This document shows, in pieces, positions 24,810 through 39,800 of a DNA stretch of 64,000 nucleotides; within the stretch, counting starts at the first letter, position 1; every line of letters starts with the position of its first letter. The notes under the pieces were generated by a model. That model made no database searches, was not told where the DNA came from, and saw only the letters and a list, made by a program, of their open reading frames with translations. This stretch comes from Sapria himalayana. Taxonomy: Eukaryota > Streptophyta > Magnoliopsida > Malpighiales > Rafflesiaceae. The stretch spans positions 300,001-364,000 of the forward strand of contig JAREIK010003369.1 in the NCBI GenBank assembly GCA_029783825.1, read 5' to 3'. The translations under genes and the position numbers were made by a program.

Positions 24810-27800
24810 CTGCACATACACAACACCCATTCATTAACGCTGCAATTCACAGATAAATAACATAAACATACAAAATCACCAATGCAAAACAAAAAAAAAA
24901 ACAAGCACCAAACCTCGAAGCTGTGGCTTATTCTTGTCTTCCCCTGACAGCTGAGTTATTATATAAATAACTGCGGCCGCAATGGACACTGGGCTCCTCC
25001 TACAAACATGTTTCATGAGCACTGTCAGCATTACATGTAGTAAGCATTTCCACATCCACACACACACACACACACACATATATATGTGGCTTATGTAGGT
25101 GTGTATGTATGTTGAGAGCGTACGCATACAAAAGTCATGTAAACTCACCTTATGTCGATACGTTCTGATTTCTGAACAGCATGCAGAGCAGCCTTGACAG
25201 CATTACCAGTCAACCTAAGATGAGAGCAGAAGCGTTTCTGCAATTTGAAACAACACGCCACTGGTAATAGTTCTGCTGACAATATTCAGCTGAACTGGGA
25301 GAAGATTGAAAATTAGACTGCATCACTGTTGGATACAAGAACCCACCATAAAGTCACGTGCATGTATTGTTCCTATCTCAATGGAAGGGTCTGTTTCCAG
25401 TCCCAGCTGTTTCACTATGTATTCTTTTGCACGGCCAATTTCCTTCTTTGTTGCCCCATTGGCCACAGAACAAATTTCTAATTTGGGGGTGGGGAGGAGG
25501 AACAGTATTTAGGGCTACTGGCAGCATGCAGGTAAGTGCAAGACGAAGAAATCAATCAGAAAGTACAGGATCATATAGAGTCTACCCTTAACAGTGCGTG
25601 GATTTCTCTCTAGCCGGCAAGCGATGTACAGACAGGCAGCCAGCAAGGCATCTTGATTCCTTCCCCTACTCGATTTCTGCTCTTCAACCTTTTTATAGAT
25701 CTCATTGGCCTGGCCCTTCATAACCAAGCACACATAATAAAGCAAACAGGAAAATCACAAATTTTCACGAAAATCCAAACATTATCAAAAAAAAAAAAAA
25801 AAGAAACAGATTTATTTTTTCATATCCAAGAAAAAGCCATGCAGCCTAAGATGACGTTTTTTTTTTACTTAATACTGAATAAAACTTTTTCTGAGATTAA
25901 TGTTAAATTGTACTTAATAGCATTAAATATTAAGTCGTTTATTTTTTTTCTACTTATTGATGAATAGATAAGCGGAGAGTGAAGTGAGAGTTTTGATTGT
26001 GTGTGAGCAAGCTTTTTCTAAATGAAAAAAAACAAATTTTTTGACTTTTTTATTTCAGCTTTTTTTTTTTCAAAAAATTCAGTGATAATTTAGTAAAAAA
26101 TAAAAAAATATATATGGTTGAATGCTAAAATCAAATTGGTTTCAACATCCAGCCAAAAAAACAAGCACCCCAAGTGGTTTGCCAAATCAAGGTGACAACT
26201 TTATTCATTCATGTTTTAATTATTACAAAAATATCAGACGAAGTGGTTATATGAAACAAAAGTGAAGTAGCTTAGTTAGAAGATGACATTAGAAATCTTA
26301 TGTTGTGGGAATATATACATTAAAATTAGACATAAAATATTATAAAATAATTATTAGATAAATCATGCTTAATAATTATTAATATTAAGTTATTGCTACG
26401 AGCCAAGATATACTCACTCATATGATAGTCACAGAAAATATGTATCGTAGAATAAATACATGGTGTAACTCGCAAGAATAAAACTTAAGTAAAAATTTAT
26501 AAAATACCTTATCATTTTCACTCATTATATAAGAACATTCAATATATGATACTATATTGAGTATGCACTTTACTAGTATAATACACGCACTCAAACTGAA
26601 AGAGTGAGGAAGCAAAATTACTATGCCCCACAAAATATCAATAATCTTCTCACTACTAAGCACATAGGTTAGAATTATAAAATTATCATGGAACTTTTTC
26701 TGCATGAAATAATAATTATTTTTGATGTTTCATCTACTCAGAAAATACCAAATCAGTTAGCAAAGTATTTAGATATTTAGCTATTACAATAAAATATAAT
26801 CATCATTTGAGCTGATAGGCCCAACTCTTCCAAAAAATAATTAATCAGCTATAACTCACATGTAGCCAATATACTAATCATGCAAGCACTTGCATTGGAT
26901 CTAAAATCAAGTAATTTATCATTTATTCTTTCAAAAGATAGAATTACATTCAAAGTAGTACAAAAACTAAATACAAATCTCCTTGTACAATCATTGGATC
27001 CCATCTAGAATTTGAGTAGTACTTTATTTAACTATATGCAGCCTGGACATGGCACGCCATGGCCAGAACCATGCCTGGAATAGGCACGAGGCAGCCTGCA
27101 GCACGGATCAGGCCATGTCAGGCCAAAGTTTGTAGCCCATAGTCCACAAAATATGCCGCCTAGAACGAACCCAAGCTAGTCTATCTTAGACTAACTACGA
27201 ATAAACTCAGGCAAGCCTGGACCTGACACGTGTTAACTTTAGTTTGAGTCATGCCTAGCATGCGGACCAACCCGGCAAGACCCAGCATGGCACAACTAGG
27301 TGGGCCGACGAGTTGTGTTGAGCTAGTCCTTTCTAGAGTCATTTCGTGCACGGCAATGTGACCTAAATGGACCTAAAAAAATAGGATATGCCATCCCGAT
27401 ATGGTCATGTTTGAAACCTCTAGTCCAAAAGTTATCTTCACATATTGAGAATCAAAAAAACAACTACATATGTTAGATGACTAAATATTCCTATAATTAT
27501 CTTATATTTAGAAAAACAAATGAGACATTAACATTTATGAACAAGCCTACCGTCAAATTAAGTGGTGTGTCAATTGGTACACATCTCATTATGTCAAGAT
27601 TTCATAAAATATTTAAAATATATTTCACCCACTAGAAAAAAAATCATAACTCATGAATAAGCAAACTCAATGCCTAAAAAATATCTGAGATACCTTAAAT
27701 CTTTTATATAAAACTAAGTTTGTAATAAATTAAGTTAATATGTACCCAAATAATTATATCTTATAATAATATATTATTAATATATATCATTAGGATCACA

Positions 27801-30800
27801 TATTATTCCTAATAGATTATTTTAGGTCATAAAGAGCATTCCACTATCTACATATCTTACATGCACTATAAAAACAATAAAACTTATGATTATTACATAA
27901 ATAATTCTCTTTTAGATCATTATAAAAAAAATATATTTATTATATCTAATTAATATGCAGTCTATATTGAGAAGTAACAACAAAAAACAACAATCTAATA
28001 GTAATGATAATGGAGTTGGACACAACAAATATTTTAATAATTCACATCATAAATTTGTATTAATTCTTTGAATATCAACTTGATCATGAGCTAATTAATT
28101 TTATCTTCGGGTCTAATCTTCACCAATATAAACTCACTTATAACTCATTATTAAGTTGATATATTGAGACCTTGGGAAAAAATCTCATGTATGATTAAAA
28201 TCAATTACTCTTATTTTATCTCATATAAGTTAAGTCATCCTAGATGATTATATATCTCAAAAATATATATATATGATCTAACAAGTATCAAGTAAGATCA
28301 TCATTATCAACCAAATATTATTCAAACTAATTAGGATTGACTATAAATTATATTTTTTTATAATCTACACTGTTAAAAATCATATCTACTATTAATCATT
28401 TAGTTATTAAGTTTTTATTTACAATTTTATTATTTTCTTCTTAAGTCTACTTCTAATTTTTTTCCTCCTTGCACTCAAACAATCTCATACTTCATAACCA
28501 GTACAATTTGAAGTCCATGTTGAACATGACCAAGTCATTCGACAAGCTAGATAGTTCTTTCTTATATTATCATTTATATAAATTTTTCTAAATGTATTTC
28601 TAATAATCATATTTTAAATTTTATCATTTCTAGTTTTACCATGCATACAACTAAGCACCCTCATCTCTATTCATTTTATTTATGTTACATCTTGGTCACT
28701 CAATATTCAATTAAATAAAGAATGATTAATCTTATAATTGTCTTATATAATTTTTTCTTTAACATATTTAATATTTATATATCATAAAAACCCAATGAAA
28801 CAACTATTCTTTTTATATATACAACTTTAATTCTATGAGATACACTATCATTAAATTTTCCATGTTTTTCTAATATAGAATCTAGCTATGTGAAATAATT
28901 ATTCCTAAATCTCTTAGATTCAAATGTTATCCTCTAAATTTCTAGTTTCCTACTTAGCTCTTTTTCAGTATCATTAACTAACATTATGTCATCTACAAAT
29001 AACATACAATAAAAATATCATCTTAATGATATTTTCCCAATTCATTCATAATTAGTACAAAGATAGAAAAATTGAGTGGTAATCAATGAAGAAATCTCAC
29101 AGCTATTAATAATGCATGACACTTTGAAAAAATTTAACTCGACATTTTTTTTCATGCATATATTGATTAGCTCAACGTGGGTGCTTGATACTCATATTTT
29201 GATTACATAATATACATTAAACTAAATCCATTAAGATTTTATCATAATTTTTTTCTAAATTAATAAAAAGTCATGCATAAATTTTCTCAATTAATTATTT
29301 AACAAATTAAAATTCCTATAATAAGTATGCCTAACATAAATTCAAATTAAATTTCCAAAATTTTTATTTGTCTTAATTTCTAAAATTTTCCAAATTTTCT
29401 ATAATAAGCCTGCCTCACAAATTAAAATTAAGTTTTATACTTTAATAATTTTTATAATCATAAACATCTCGCTTATTTTTATAAATAAAAATTATAATAT
29501 ATTATATCTATTTATCTAGTATTTTTTTTATATTTATAATCTAATTAAATGGCATAGTTAACTACATCATATTTTTCTTTCTTATAATCCTTCTAACTTC
29601 AATATGGAATATTATCATGTTGTAAGGCTTATTTTTATTTTGACTTCCAATTCTTGAGGAATTTCCTTAAAATTTAATTATTTTTATTCTTAATGCACAT
29701 TACATAACTCACGCTCTATTTTTCTTCTTCATCATCCTAGCAAACTTATATATTTTATTTTCCTCCTCTTTACTTTGTAGCTTATCGCAACTAATCATAT
29801 TCCTTAAAATTAAATTTATTCACCAAACATTTAACTTTCTTTTTTACATCCTTATACAATTTATTTAACTTTTTAGTGTCTTTATTTGTACTTTTTTGTA
29901 TTTTTTTTAAACAAGTTTATTTCTCCTACATCATTTATTTAACTTTTTTTTTAAACAAGTTTTATATATCCTTATGCAATTTCGTCTTTATTTCTACTTT
30001 TTTATGCATAACTCACACAAACGAATAATAAATATCAAATATAGTATCAAATCAGTACTAAAAAATACATATGATTGTGGGTGATAGATAGGACATATTA
30101 TTTATTCTTTATATAAGCAATTGAAAGATCAAAATTGACACTTTGAATTGAATAAGTTATTGAAGTGGAAAACAAACTACATGACCCTGGCCCAGCCTGT
30201 AGCACAACCCATAAAAGTCATGCCAAGCACAACACATGGCCAAGAACCATGCCATCATCAGGCCGTCTAAATCGACCGCCATGCCGAAGCAAGACATGGA
30301 CAAAAATGTTAGCAGGAGCAACACAAACCTAGGCCAGCTAAATGACCAAATAGGAACATGCCGAGATGTGGACTCAGGTCAGAGCAGAACCCAACCCAAC
30401 TCTCATGTAGAGTTTACATGCAAGTATTGCATATATTAAAAAATATATATAAGCGCATGAAATTTAGGCAACTTTTTTATTCATTTTTTAGAATAGAGGT
30501 CAAGGCACGCACATTCCACATTTAAAATTTTTGCGTCGTAGCCCAAAGGGAATGAACTTCAACAAGGCAATGAAGCATGTATGGGCTGGGGCTGAGCTAC
30601 ATAAGCTATAGGCTAGGATAGGCTAGCCTAAAATTCACAGGCTAGACCTGGACAATAGCAACCCTAGCCCATAGACTAGGACAGGCTAGTTTTTTCTCTC
30701 TGTGACTGGCTTGCGACTAACTAAGGTTAGCATGGGCTAGCCATATGCCAAGCTAGGCATGTTTCAAGCCTGGCTCAGATCATGTCAGGTTTTAACCTAG

Positions 30801-33800
30801 ATCGAACCGAACCCAACACCACCCATTTTGCCCTAGGCGAACGGGCCATGATGCGTATGCACAACCCATGCTAAAAATCATGTCAAGACCAACATGGCAT
30901 CAAAAATAGATTGTGCCGGCCCAACATAGCATGTATGCAACTTCAAATCAGCTGGCATAGCAAATGGCTTAAATGAAAAAAAAAAATAATGGATGCACCT
31001 ATCTAGTATATGCCTTTAGGTTTAGATCATTAAGTCTATCAAATTTTTGTCTTTTGGGATACTCACACTAGGCATTATCTAGCTCTCATGAATGAGAGCC
31101 TCAATAGAACTATAGTCCGATGAGACACCAAGAAAAGTTCTGCTGCTCTCATAAAGATCAACTGTGATTGTTGCATTAAGTACAAGAGCAGGCTTAGTTA
31201 TCATTATGTATGGAGTAATAACGGAACAAGAAAATAATTTTCAGCATAATGTCCAAATATTATTTTCTAAGATCGAATCCTTGAATAAGATTAAGTATGA
31301 TTTTCACTTGACGGCATAAATGATCCTCTTTTATTTATGTGAAGAGATTATGAACAAAATAAATATAATCAAAATTTTTAAATAAAAACAAAAATCTAGC
31401 TTAAATACACAAACTAATATGGAATATAATCTAAAAGAAAAAAAAATAACATTCGATTAATCAAAAAATAAATAGTTGGTATTGTGTACTAAAAGCACTA
31501 ATCTATAAATTTTCATTTACTTTTTTAAGAAGTAAATGATGATTCACTAGAAATATTGTGTACTATAAATCTCAATCAAATATTAGATTTACCTTTCAGC
31601 TACTTAATTTTATAGAGAAGTGTTTGCATAAGATTTCTAGTGAATCATCATTTGCTTCTTAAAGAAATAAAAAAAAAATAAACTAGAATATATTCTAAAA
31701 TATTATTACTCAACTATATTTTAATATGACAACCTAACAAAATTCTAAATATTTAGTAAAATTTTATAAACAAAATAAAAATTGAGATATTTTTTTAAAT
31801 AAATAATCATGTATATTTAACATAATTATTAACAAAAAATAATAAAATACTTCAAATTATCACGTGTGAAAATCCTATAAAATCCCTAAACATCTAAATA
31901 AATCAAATAGAATAAATTTTTACTAACACACTCCACACAAGTTATATATGAGATTCAAGTAAATTTTCCTAAATGTGTCAATTAGACCGAACATCCCAAA
32001 CAAAGGCACAGACCAAAACATTTGTGCCATTCATAGTCAAAAGTCGTGCCTACCATGTGTGTCGGCTGACCCACGGCACAAACCAAAACATTTGTGCCAT
32101 TCATAGTCAAAAGTCGTGCCTACCATGTGTGTCGGCTGACCCACGGCACAGCCCATACCATGCATGCATAATGCCACATGTGCTAGCGCACAACATGACA
32201 TGGCGCAGGCCATTCAAAATGCTCTAGCATGGCACATGAATTGCATGCGCCTCTCATGTTTGAGTTATACAAACTTTCTGCATTAATATAACAACACATA
32301 ATGAGAATATAGAAAGAATGAATAAAAATCTGATTAAAATAACTCAAACATTCAAACTAGAAAAAAATATTCTAAAATATTTTTGAGGAAATATAATTTA
32401 TATCAAGAACTACTGTTATCAAAATCAAACAATTCATGATTTAATTCACAATTCTAGAAGAAAACAATCTGACTCTTTAAAAGAATGAGCGATATTGTAA
32501 TTCTAGAAAACTGAATCACTGAATGATATTATAATTTTTAGCATGACTAAATATTCAGCATGCCAAGAATGAGTGAATCGATAAAATTTAATTTAGAACC
32601 ATCATTTTTTTCTCACTTGTAGTCCAACCTAGACTTAAGTTAATTAGAGAAAAATATTCATCAGCTATATATGAACTTATTGATTCATAATATGATATTA
32701 CTATTATATATTCAGCATATCTACAAATAACAAATACATATAACGTTAATTATAGAGAGATTAAGATTTTCTAATAATGTAAATACCATTCATTTCTAGA
32801 TAACATGGTAGTCCACGAGTTTTCTCTAATACAAGTTCGTGTTAAGTAAGAAATTGAAAATTTTAACCACGCCAAACCTAGAATCTATACTAGGAAAATG
32901 AAATATACTCATCATGCTCAAATCAAAGATATACTTACCGAGAATCCAAAATGATCTTGTAACCATCCTCTAGGATATTGACCATTTGATGATTATTCGG
33001 ATACGAAAAAAAAAATTATACTTAGCACCAAATTTCATAAGTTATATATTATTTCATATTGTTCTTTCTTTTATTTTTTTATATTATTTTGCTTAATGAT
33101 ACAATAATATTTAAGTCTCCTTATAAGATATTATCTCTTATAAAATCATGACAAGTCATGATGAAAACAATATATGTCTATCATTCCAATTGAATTTGAG
33201 AAATATTATCATAATTTTTGAGAATATATGTTATTGATTACAATTGAATATTCAATATGAAAAAAAGTTCAAATGAAAAAGTTGATCAACGTATGAAAAA
33301 ACTCATTGGGAGAAAATTTACTTATACATATCATATTGATTACCAAAATATTTTCTCTAATTACCAAAAAGACCCTAGTATAATTTTTTTTACTTACGAC
33401 AACACACAGATAGAGGATACACAAATGATCAACTAAATATGAGAAATATATTTCTTCACAGTGATATTGAATAGAAATATATATGAAGCAACCACTTGAA
33501 TTCCAAGTAATATAGTCAAATACAATTTATAGATTATAAAATATGTTGTACAGCCTTAAACAATTATCCAAAAACTTATTTATAAAATTTACTAGTGATC
33601 ATGTTTGAGTTACATATTTTATAATTTTTTTTATTTTTCTGGAGATGGATAAGACTAGGACACAGCATAATAAGATAAAAAATATATAAATATTATCCTT
33701 AAAAAATAATTATATTTATATATTACATATTGCATATTTATATATTGCATATTTAAAAATTAAAATCATGCATTTAAATCTCCATATCCCACTGCTCTAG

Positions 33801-36800
33801 CTTCGTAATTTCATATAATTATTTTGTTTATTATATATTGTATATTTAATAAACAATTATATTTAAAAATTAAAATAATGCACACTATTCATAGTAGATA
33901 AGGCTCAAGCACAATACACCATATCATATTATTCACGACACCATTGCACCATACATGTCACCACTACAGCACTATCACGCTACTATTCACGGACGCAAAT
34001 GCTAGTGTTGCACATTAGCATTAGCACATGGTCCCACCACGCACATCACAATGTATCACCCACAAAAGCTTGCTATCAACAATACAAGCCTATGTTTCTA
34101 TGTTAGGGCTTTGTAACATCCAAGAGAGAAAGAGAGAGAAAGAAAGTATAGAAAAATGAAAGAGAGAGATAGAGAGATTAAAGGAGAGATGAGAGAGAGA
34201 GAGAGAGAGAGAGAGCAAAGAATAGATGAGAGAGATTAATAGAGATAGAGAGAGAAAAAAAATAAAAGAGGCAAGAGAGAGAGTAAAAGAAAGATAAGCA
34301 AGAGAGAGTAAAAGAAAGATAAGCAAGAGAGAGAGAGAGAATAAAGGAGAGGCAAGAGAGAAAAAAATGAGAGAAACATAAAAATAGCTTTTCATTAAAT
34401 TTCAAAAATAAAAATAATACACATATATACTACGATTGGGACAAACCACTAATTGTATATTTAAAATATCAGATTTCATTACTTATCAAAAAAAAAAAAA
34501 GATATCATATCTCATTGTGATGGTAACTACATTCATACAAAGAAATTGATATCAGGTTCAAGACTCATCTAAAGCAACCTTTATAATTTTCAAAGATATT
34601 AACATATCTCAAATTTCACACTAAGTGAAAGCCTTATATACAAAGTACAATCTAATTAGTTTTATTTATTTAAATGGTTAGATTATATTTGAGATATTAA
34701 CATATCTCAAATCTTGAAATTTACAAAATTTAAAATTACAGTTTTTAATCTAGCATGCAGTACATTAAGTTGCAAATATAATTAGAATAACATTAAAAAT
34801 ATAAGCGACAAAAAAATTATATGAAATACTCTAATAGATCAGTGTTCCTCGATGGACACAAATGATTATTAAATTTAATTATATTATATATAAATACATG
34901 TGTAAAATAGAGTCATCGCAATTTACTAAAGCCTGCATATTATGTGCCACCTTTTACCTCGGACTCCAAGAGACTTTTACATCTTAGTGAACCTTTCACA
35001 ATTGCAGTTCTTCGTTGGACGTGATCGTGTGGTTACTCCTCACTTTCAATGACATAATAACTCAAGACAGAATAGAAGAGAGCTCATCCCTCCACTTCTA
35101 CAAGCTCCAAGCTCTAGCAATCAATTATCCATCCTGGATATTGAGAGACATATCACCCATATATTGTAGCACACTCAGGTATGGTGAGTGTGCTACAAAA
35201 TACAGTGCACCTTACTTTACTAAAGCTCTCATATAGATGCACTTTTGACCTCAGACTTCAAGGGTCTATGCATCTTATACCACCTTTCACAATTGTAGTT
35301 CTTCGATCGACATGTTTGTGTGTTTACTCCACTTCCAATGACATAATAACCCAAACAGAATAGCAAGTCCATCATTCCAATACTACAAGCAACAAGCTCT
35401 AGCAATCAATCTTGGATATTGACCAACATATCACACATACTTTGTAGCACACTCGGGTATGACAAGTGTGTTCCAGACATTCATTCAAACATACTCAAAA
35501 TTGATTTTCATACATTCAAAAAGACATTTTGATGTAAACACATCATTGATAGAATAAACAAATATCTATTTACAAAAACACTTAAAATTAGGATGTATCA
35601 CATAGACTAACATGATTTGTTCAACTACTTTCAAATAAATCAACTCCAAAAAATTTGCATCACAATTATAATAAAATTTACTCAAACTCATTCAAACAAA
35701 TTAAACTTGAAAACTAATGAGGTTGACATATTTTCTACTTATTTTGTTTATTTTTTTATTATTTGATAGTATCCGACATATGTGTTATCCAAAACCATAT
35801 ATACAATAATCATATCAAATATTACCTATATTCTTAATATAATTAATTATTTTCTAAATTCTAATACACATTCATTTTTACACATTAGATAGGTTTCTCC
35901 AATATATTAAAAAAAAAGTAAATGATATAGGATTACATTTAGAGATCATGGAAAAAATCTATTACAAGTTTGTTTCCAATTATACTAATGCAATTATAAA
36001 AATAAAATCTATTACAAGTTATATATATATTTACATAACTTTGTTTCCTAAAAAAATAAAAAATTATTTTAAAATTCAGCGCTGAGACAAAATACAAAAT
36101 TATTGCATTAACTACTTGTGAGCTCCAGCATATCAATTATTTCTTTAAAAGTTAATTATGAGAATCAAACAACATTGCATATTATTGTTGTGTTCCATAT
36201 GCTAGCAAAACATATAAAAGTTAATTATAATTTTAGTCGAGAGAATATTCAAGATGATTGTATTATTAGAACATACATATCTAATAATAAACAAACTACC
36301 GATATATTCATGAAAACTCACAGAGAATCACAAATTACTTTACTAAAAGTTGGCAAACAGGCCATTTTTTTGAGGCGCAGCCAGAACACCATGCTAGCCA
36401 CAACATGGTTTAGAGCACATATCGTGTTGTGTCAACCCGACAATAAACAAAGACAGCTTAGCACAGCCTGCTACCCCAGGAGTAAAATGGGTCGTGACAA
36501 ATCAGGTTCGACCTGAATTAAAACCCAGACACCTTGGCCATGCACATTTCGTGCCTGACCCATGACACGACTAATCCAAGCTAGCCAGGTTTTATCACAA
36601 GCCACAAGGGACCGAGACTAGCCTAGCCTAGCCTAGCCTATCCCAGAGGCTAGGCTAGGCTAGGGTTGGGTTGGCATTGGCCTAGTTGTTCAGATCCAGA
36701 CCAGCCTCGACCTGACCAAACTCACATGTGATCTAGGTTGGTATGGGGCCTCTGTCCTTCTCATCAGCTGCATACACACACACACACACACACACACACA

Positions 36801-39800
36801 TGTGAAAGCTAAAAAAAACAGAAATAATATTATTAAAAATTAATAATTTTATAATTTAAATTATAATATATATGAATATACATGTAAAAAAATACAATTA
36901 AGTCTAAAAAATATAAATATATTTATAAAATATAAAAAATATTATAAAATAAAATATATATTAGGGCAGAACAAGTATCATAATATTACTTTATCTGGTT
37001 ATAATAATAATCAATCCAAGTTTCAATTTTATTATTTTTGTATGACATTATATACTTGTAGATTTCAATTTTATAGGCATTATAAAATTTTAATAATATA
37101 TAATTTTAATATTTATTTTTATATCTAAATCATATTTACACCACACACAAAAATAAAATTTAATATTATGTAAAATACTGGAGTGGTCAGTAAATCATGT
37201 ACCAAAAAAAAAATTCAAATAATTTTTATCACTTCAAATATGTCAATTTTTCATAACATTATATTATAAAATAAAATAATAATAAGTATCTAAATATCTT
37301 AATAGCTCACTTTATATTCGATGAATCTTCCACTAGTTTATCCCTAACTAATTGAATGAAAATGTATTGTCTTCAAATATAGTATTGATCTTCATACTCA
37401 AAAGGTTCATTAAAACTATTAAATTTATTTTTATAATATTTAAATAAATTATCTGATTATTGATAAATCTTATATATTGATTCTAGTAATAGATTCATGC
37501 TAGTAAATATTAATTTAATAATATTTCTTGTTCTTTCAATTTTAACCTTATGATACATACAAACAGTCGAGTAATAAATAGATTGAATTGAGTATCACTA
37601 TTTTAAATATTTAATCTTCATCTCAAAAATTATATCTCTAAAAAATAAATATTCTTGATGTGAATGCTTTTATTGGACAGCAATATCAAAAACGGAATAC
37701 ACGGGCAGTTGTGAATGCAACAACATAGCATGTTGCTTGCTCAATAACACTTTAATTTTGCTTACTTTATTTTGTGTATTATTACATCAAAAATGAAAGC
37801 ATATTTAAATGGCATGAGTGCTAAATAAAGAGAAACAATTTATTCTCAAAAATCAATATTTGAAGAGAGGCACTATCAAGGATGAGCCAGCCTCAACTTA
37901 TTCACCATAGATTCAAAAAAATTTTCCATTTGTTTTGTGTCAAGACCTATGATTAAATCCTATGTTAAGACATATACCAGCTAGGTATTAGAGCAACCAA
38001 GAGTCAAGGGTAACACAAAGAATTTGACAACCAAATTATGTATTTATGGAACAAATAATTACATAACAACGTAGAGGTGTCTAGTGGGTCAGGCAGCCAA
38101 AGCCTAGCACGACATGAAAATACCATGTTAGGCTCAACAAGGCATGATTCAGAACTATGCCATGACAATGGTCATAGCATACCAAGACTGCACGGGCCTC
38201 AAGTCATGTCAGGCACATCCTATTAAACTGGCACGCAGGGCAAAAAGTGTAGTATGAGTTACATGTATAATCTACAATCATTTTATAATGGCTTCTTATA
38301 GCCAAAAGGATAACTACAAAATATATATACATATATATATACACACACACACACACTAAACTAATATAATCTAAGCCACTAAATGAAATCCAATGACTAT
38401 TTGTGAAAAATCCAATTGTATGTCAAATTTCTACCAAAATAAAAAAAATAAAAAATAAAAAATATTTTTTTAAAGAAAAAATTCTATAAATAACAAATTA
38501 ATATATTTTATTTTTTATAGTTTATATATAATCACTCATCTCCTTTATGTTTCACATTTCTTAGAATCATAACAATTGCTCAGTGTTATTTTTTTAATAA
38601 ATTTGCTTTAATTTTAAAATAAATTAATAATATTATAATATTTTTTGATTTGATGGAGTATTTTTAATTAGCAGTATCTATGTTGCACAGACATGGATAC
38701 GGACATGAGGATACGACACGGCAGGATACGGAGACACGGCAAATTTCAAAAAACTAGAATACGGATACGACTAGGACACGGCATGAAAAAAAAAATTAAA
38801 TATAAATATTATCCATTAACAGAAATTTAAATAAATAAAAAAAATGTTCAAACTTTATTTTTACAAACATTCAAACACAAACATAAGAAATATTAAAACA
38901 AAAGATTTGTATTTTCGTATGAATCAAACAAAATAGCTTCCAATTCAGGTTCATCAAAAGAAAAATCTACAATCTCGAGAATTCCACCATTTTCAATATC
39001 CATTGATTCAAAATCATCACCTTCAATGTCCAATATTTTAGATTCGCCTTCATTATAGTTTGGAGATCTCCTTGACAGAAGTCGAAGATTGTTATGGACA
39101 TAAACTAAGTCTTCAGCTCTTTGTGGTGTCAACTTGTTTCTCTTCATGAAGTGAATAAAATTATAAGTGCTCCAATTTCTTTCACAAAATGAGGATGAAC
39201 AAGATTGTCCTAACAATTTTAATGTAATAGATTGAAGCATAGGTGCAGCAGTTCCATGAACAACCCACCATTTAATAGGACTCATATACCATTTGTCTTT
39301 TATGGAATCACTACTAGAAAAATCTTCCAAAAATGCCGAAAATATAGCATACTTATCATTTGTTCCTCCTTTCACCTTCATTAGAAAAATATCTCTCAAA
39401 ATATTTTTTTCTTTCTCTTACTATTTCTAAATCTCGATGCGGTGAAACACGATCACCAGACTCAGCAAGCCATTGTTGACTATAATACCTGCAAGTTATG
39501 TTATAACATTAATTATAAAATATTAAACATCATAAAATATCATTTATATTAAAATTATCATAATCTATAATTTAAACTCTTAAGATTACCTCGAATTTAA
39601 GAATGAGCAAGAGGATGTAAATGTGTGTGACTTTTATTCCATCTTTCCACCAAGATTTCATTCACAATATAAAAAAACCTATAGGTTAAAATACATAGCA
39701 AATCATATAAGTTCAATTATAATTAAAACTTAAACTTTCAATCAAAATAATAAAAATTAAAAATTAAATTAAAAGTATACCTTGAATTATCTGTGGGGCT

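Noticed and set aside
34090..34405. Leucine/serine-rich membrane-like ORFs
   Set aside because: Complement of a GA-rich microsatellite.
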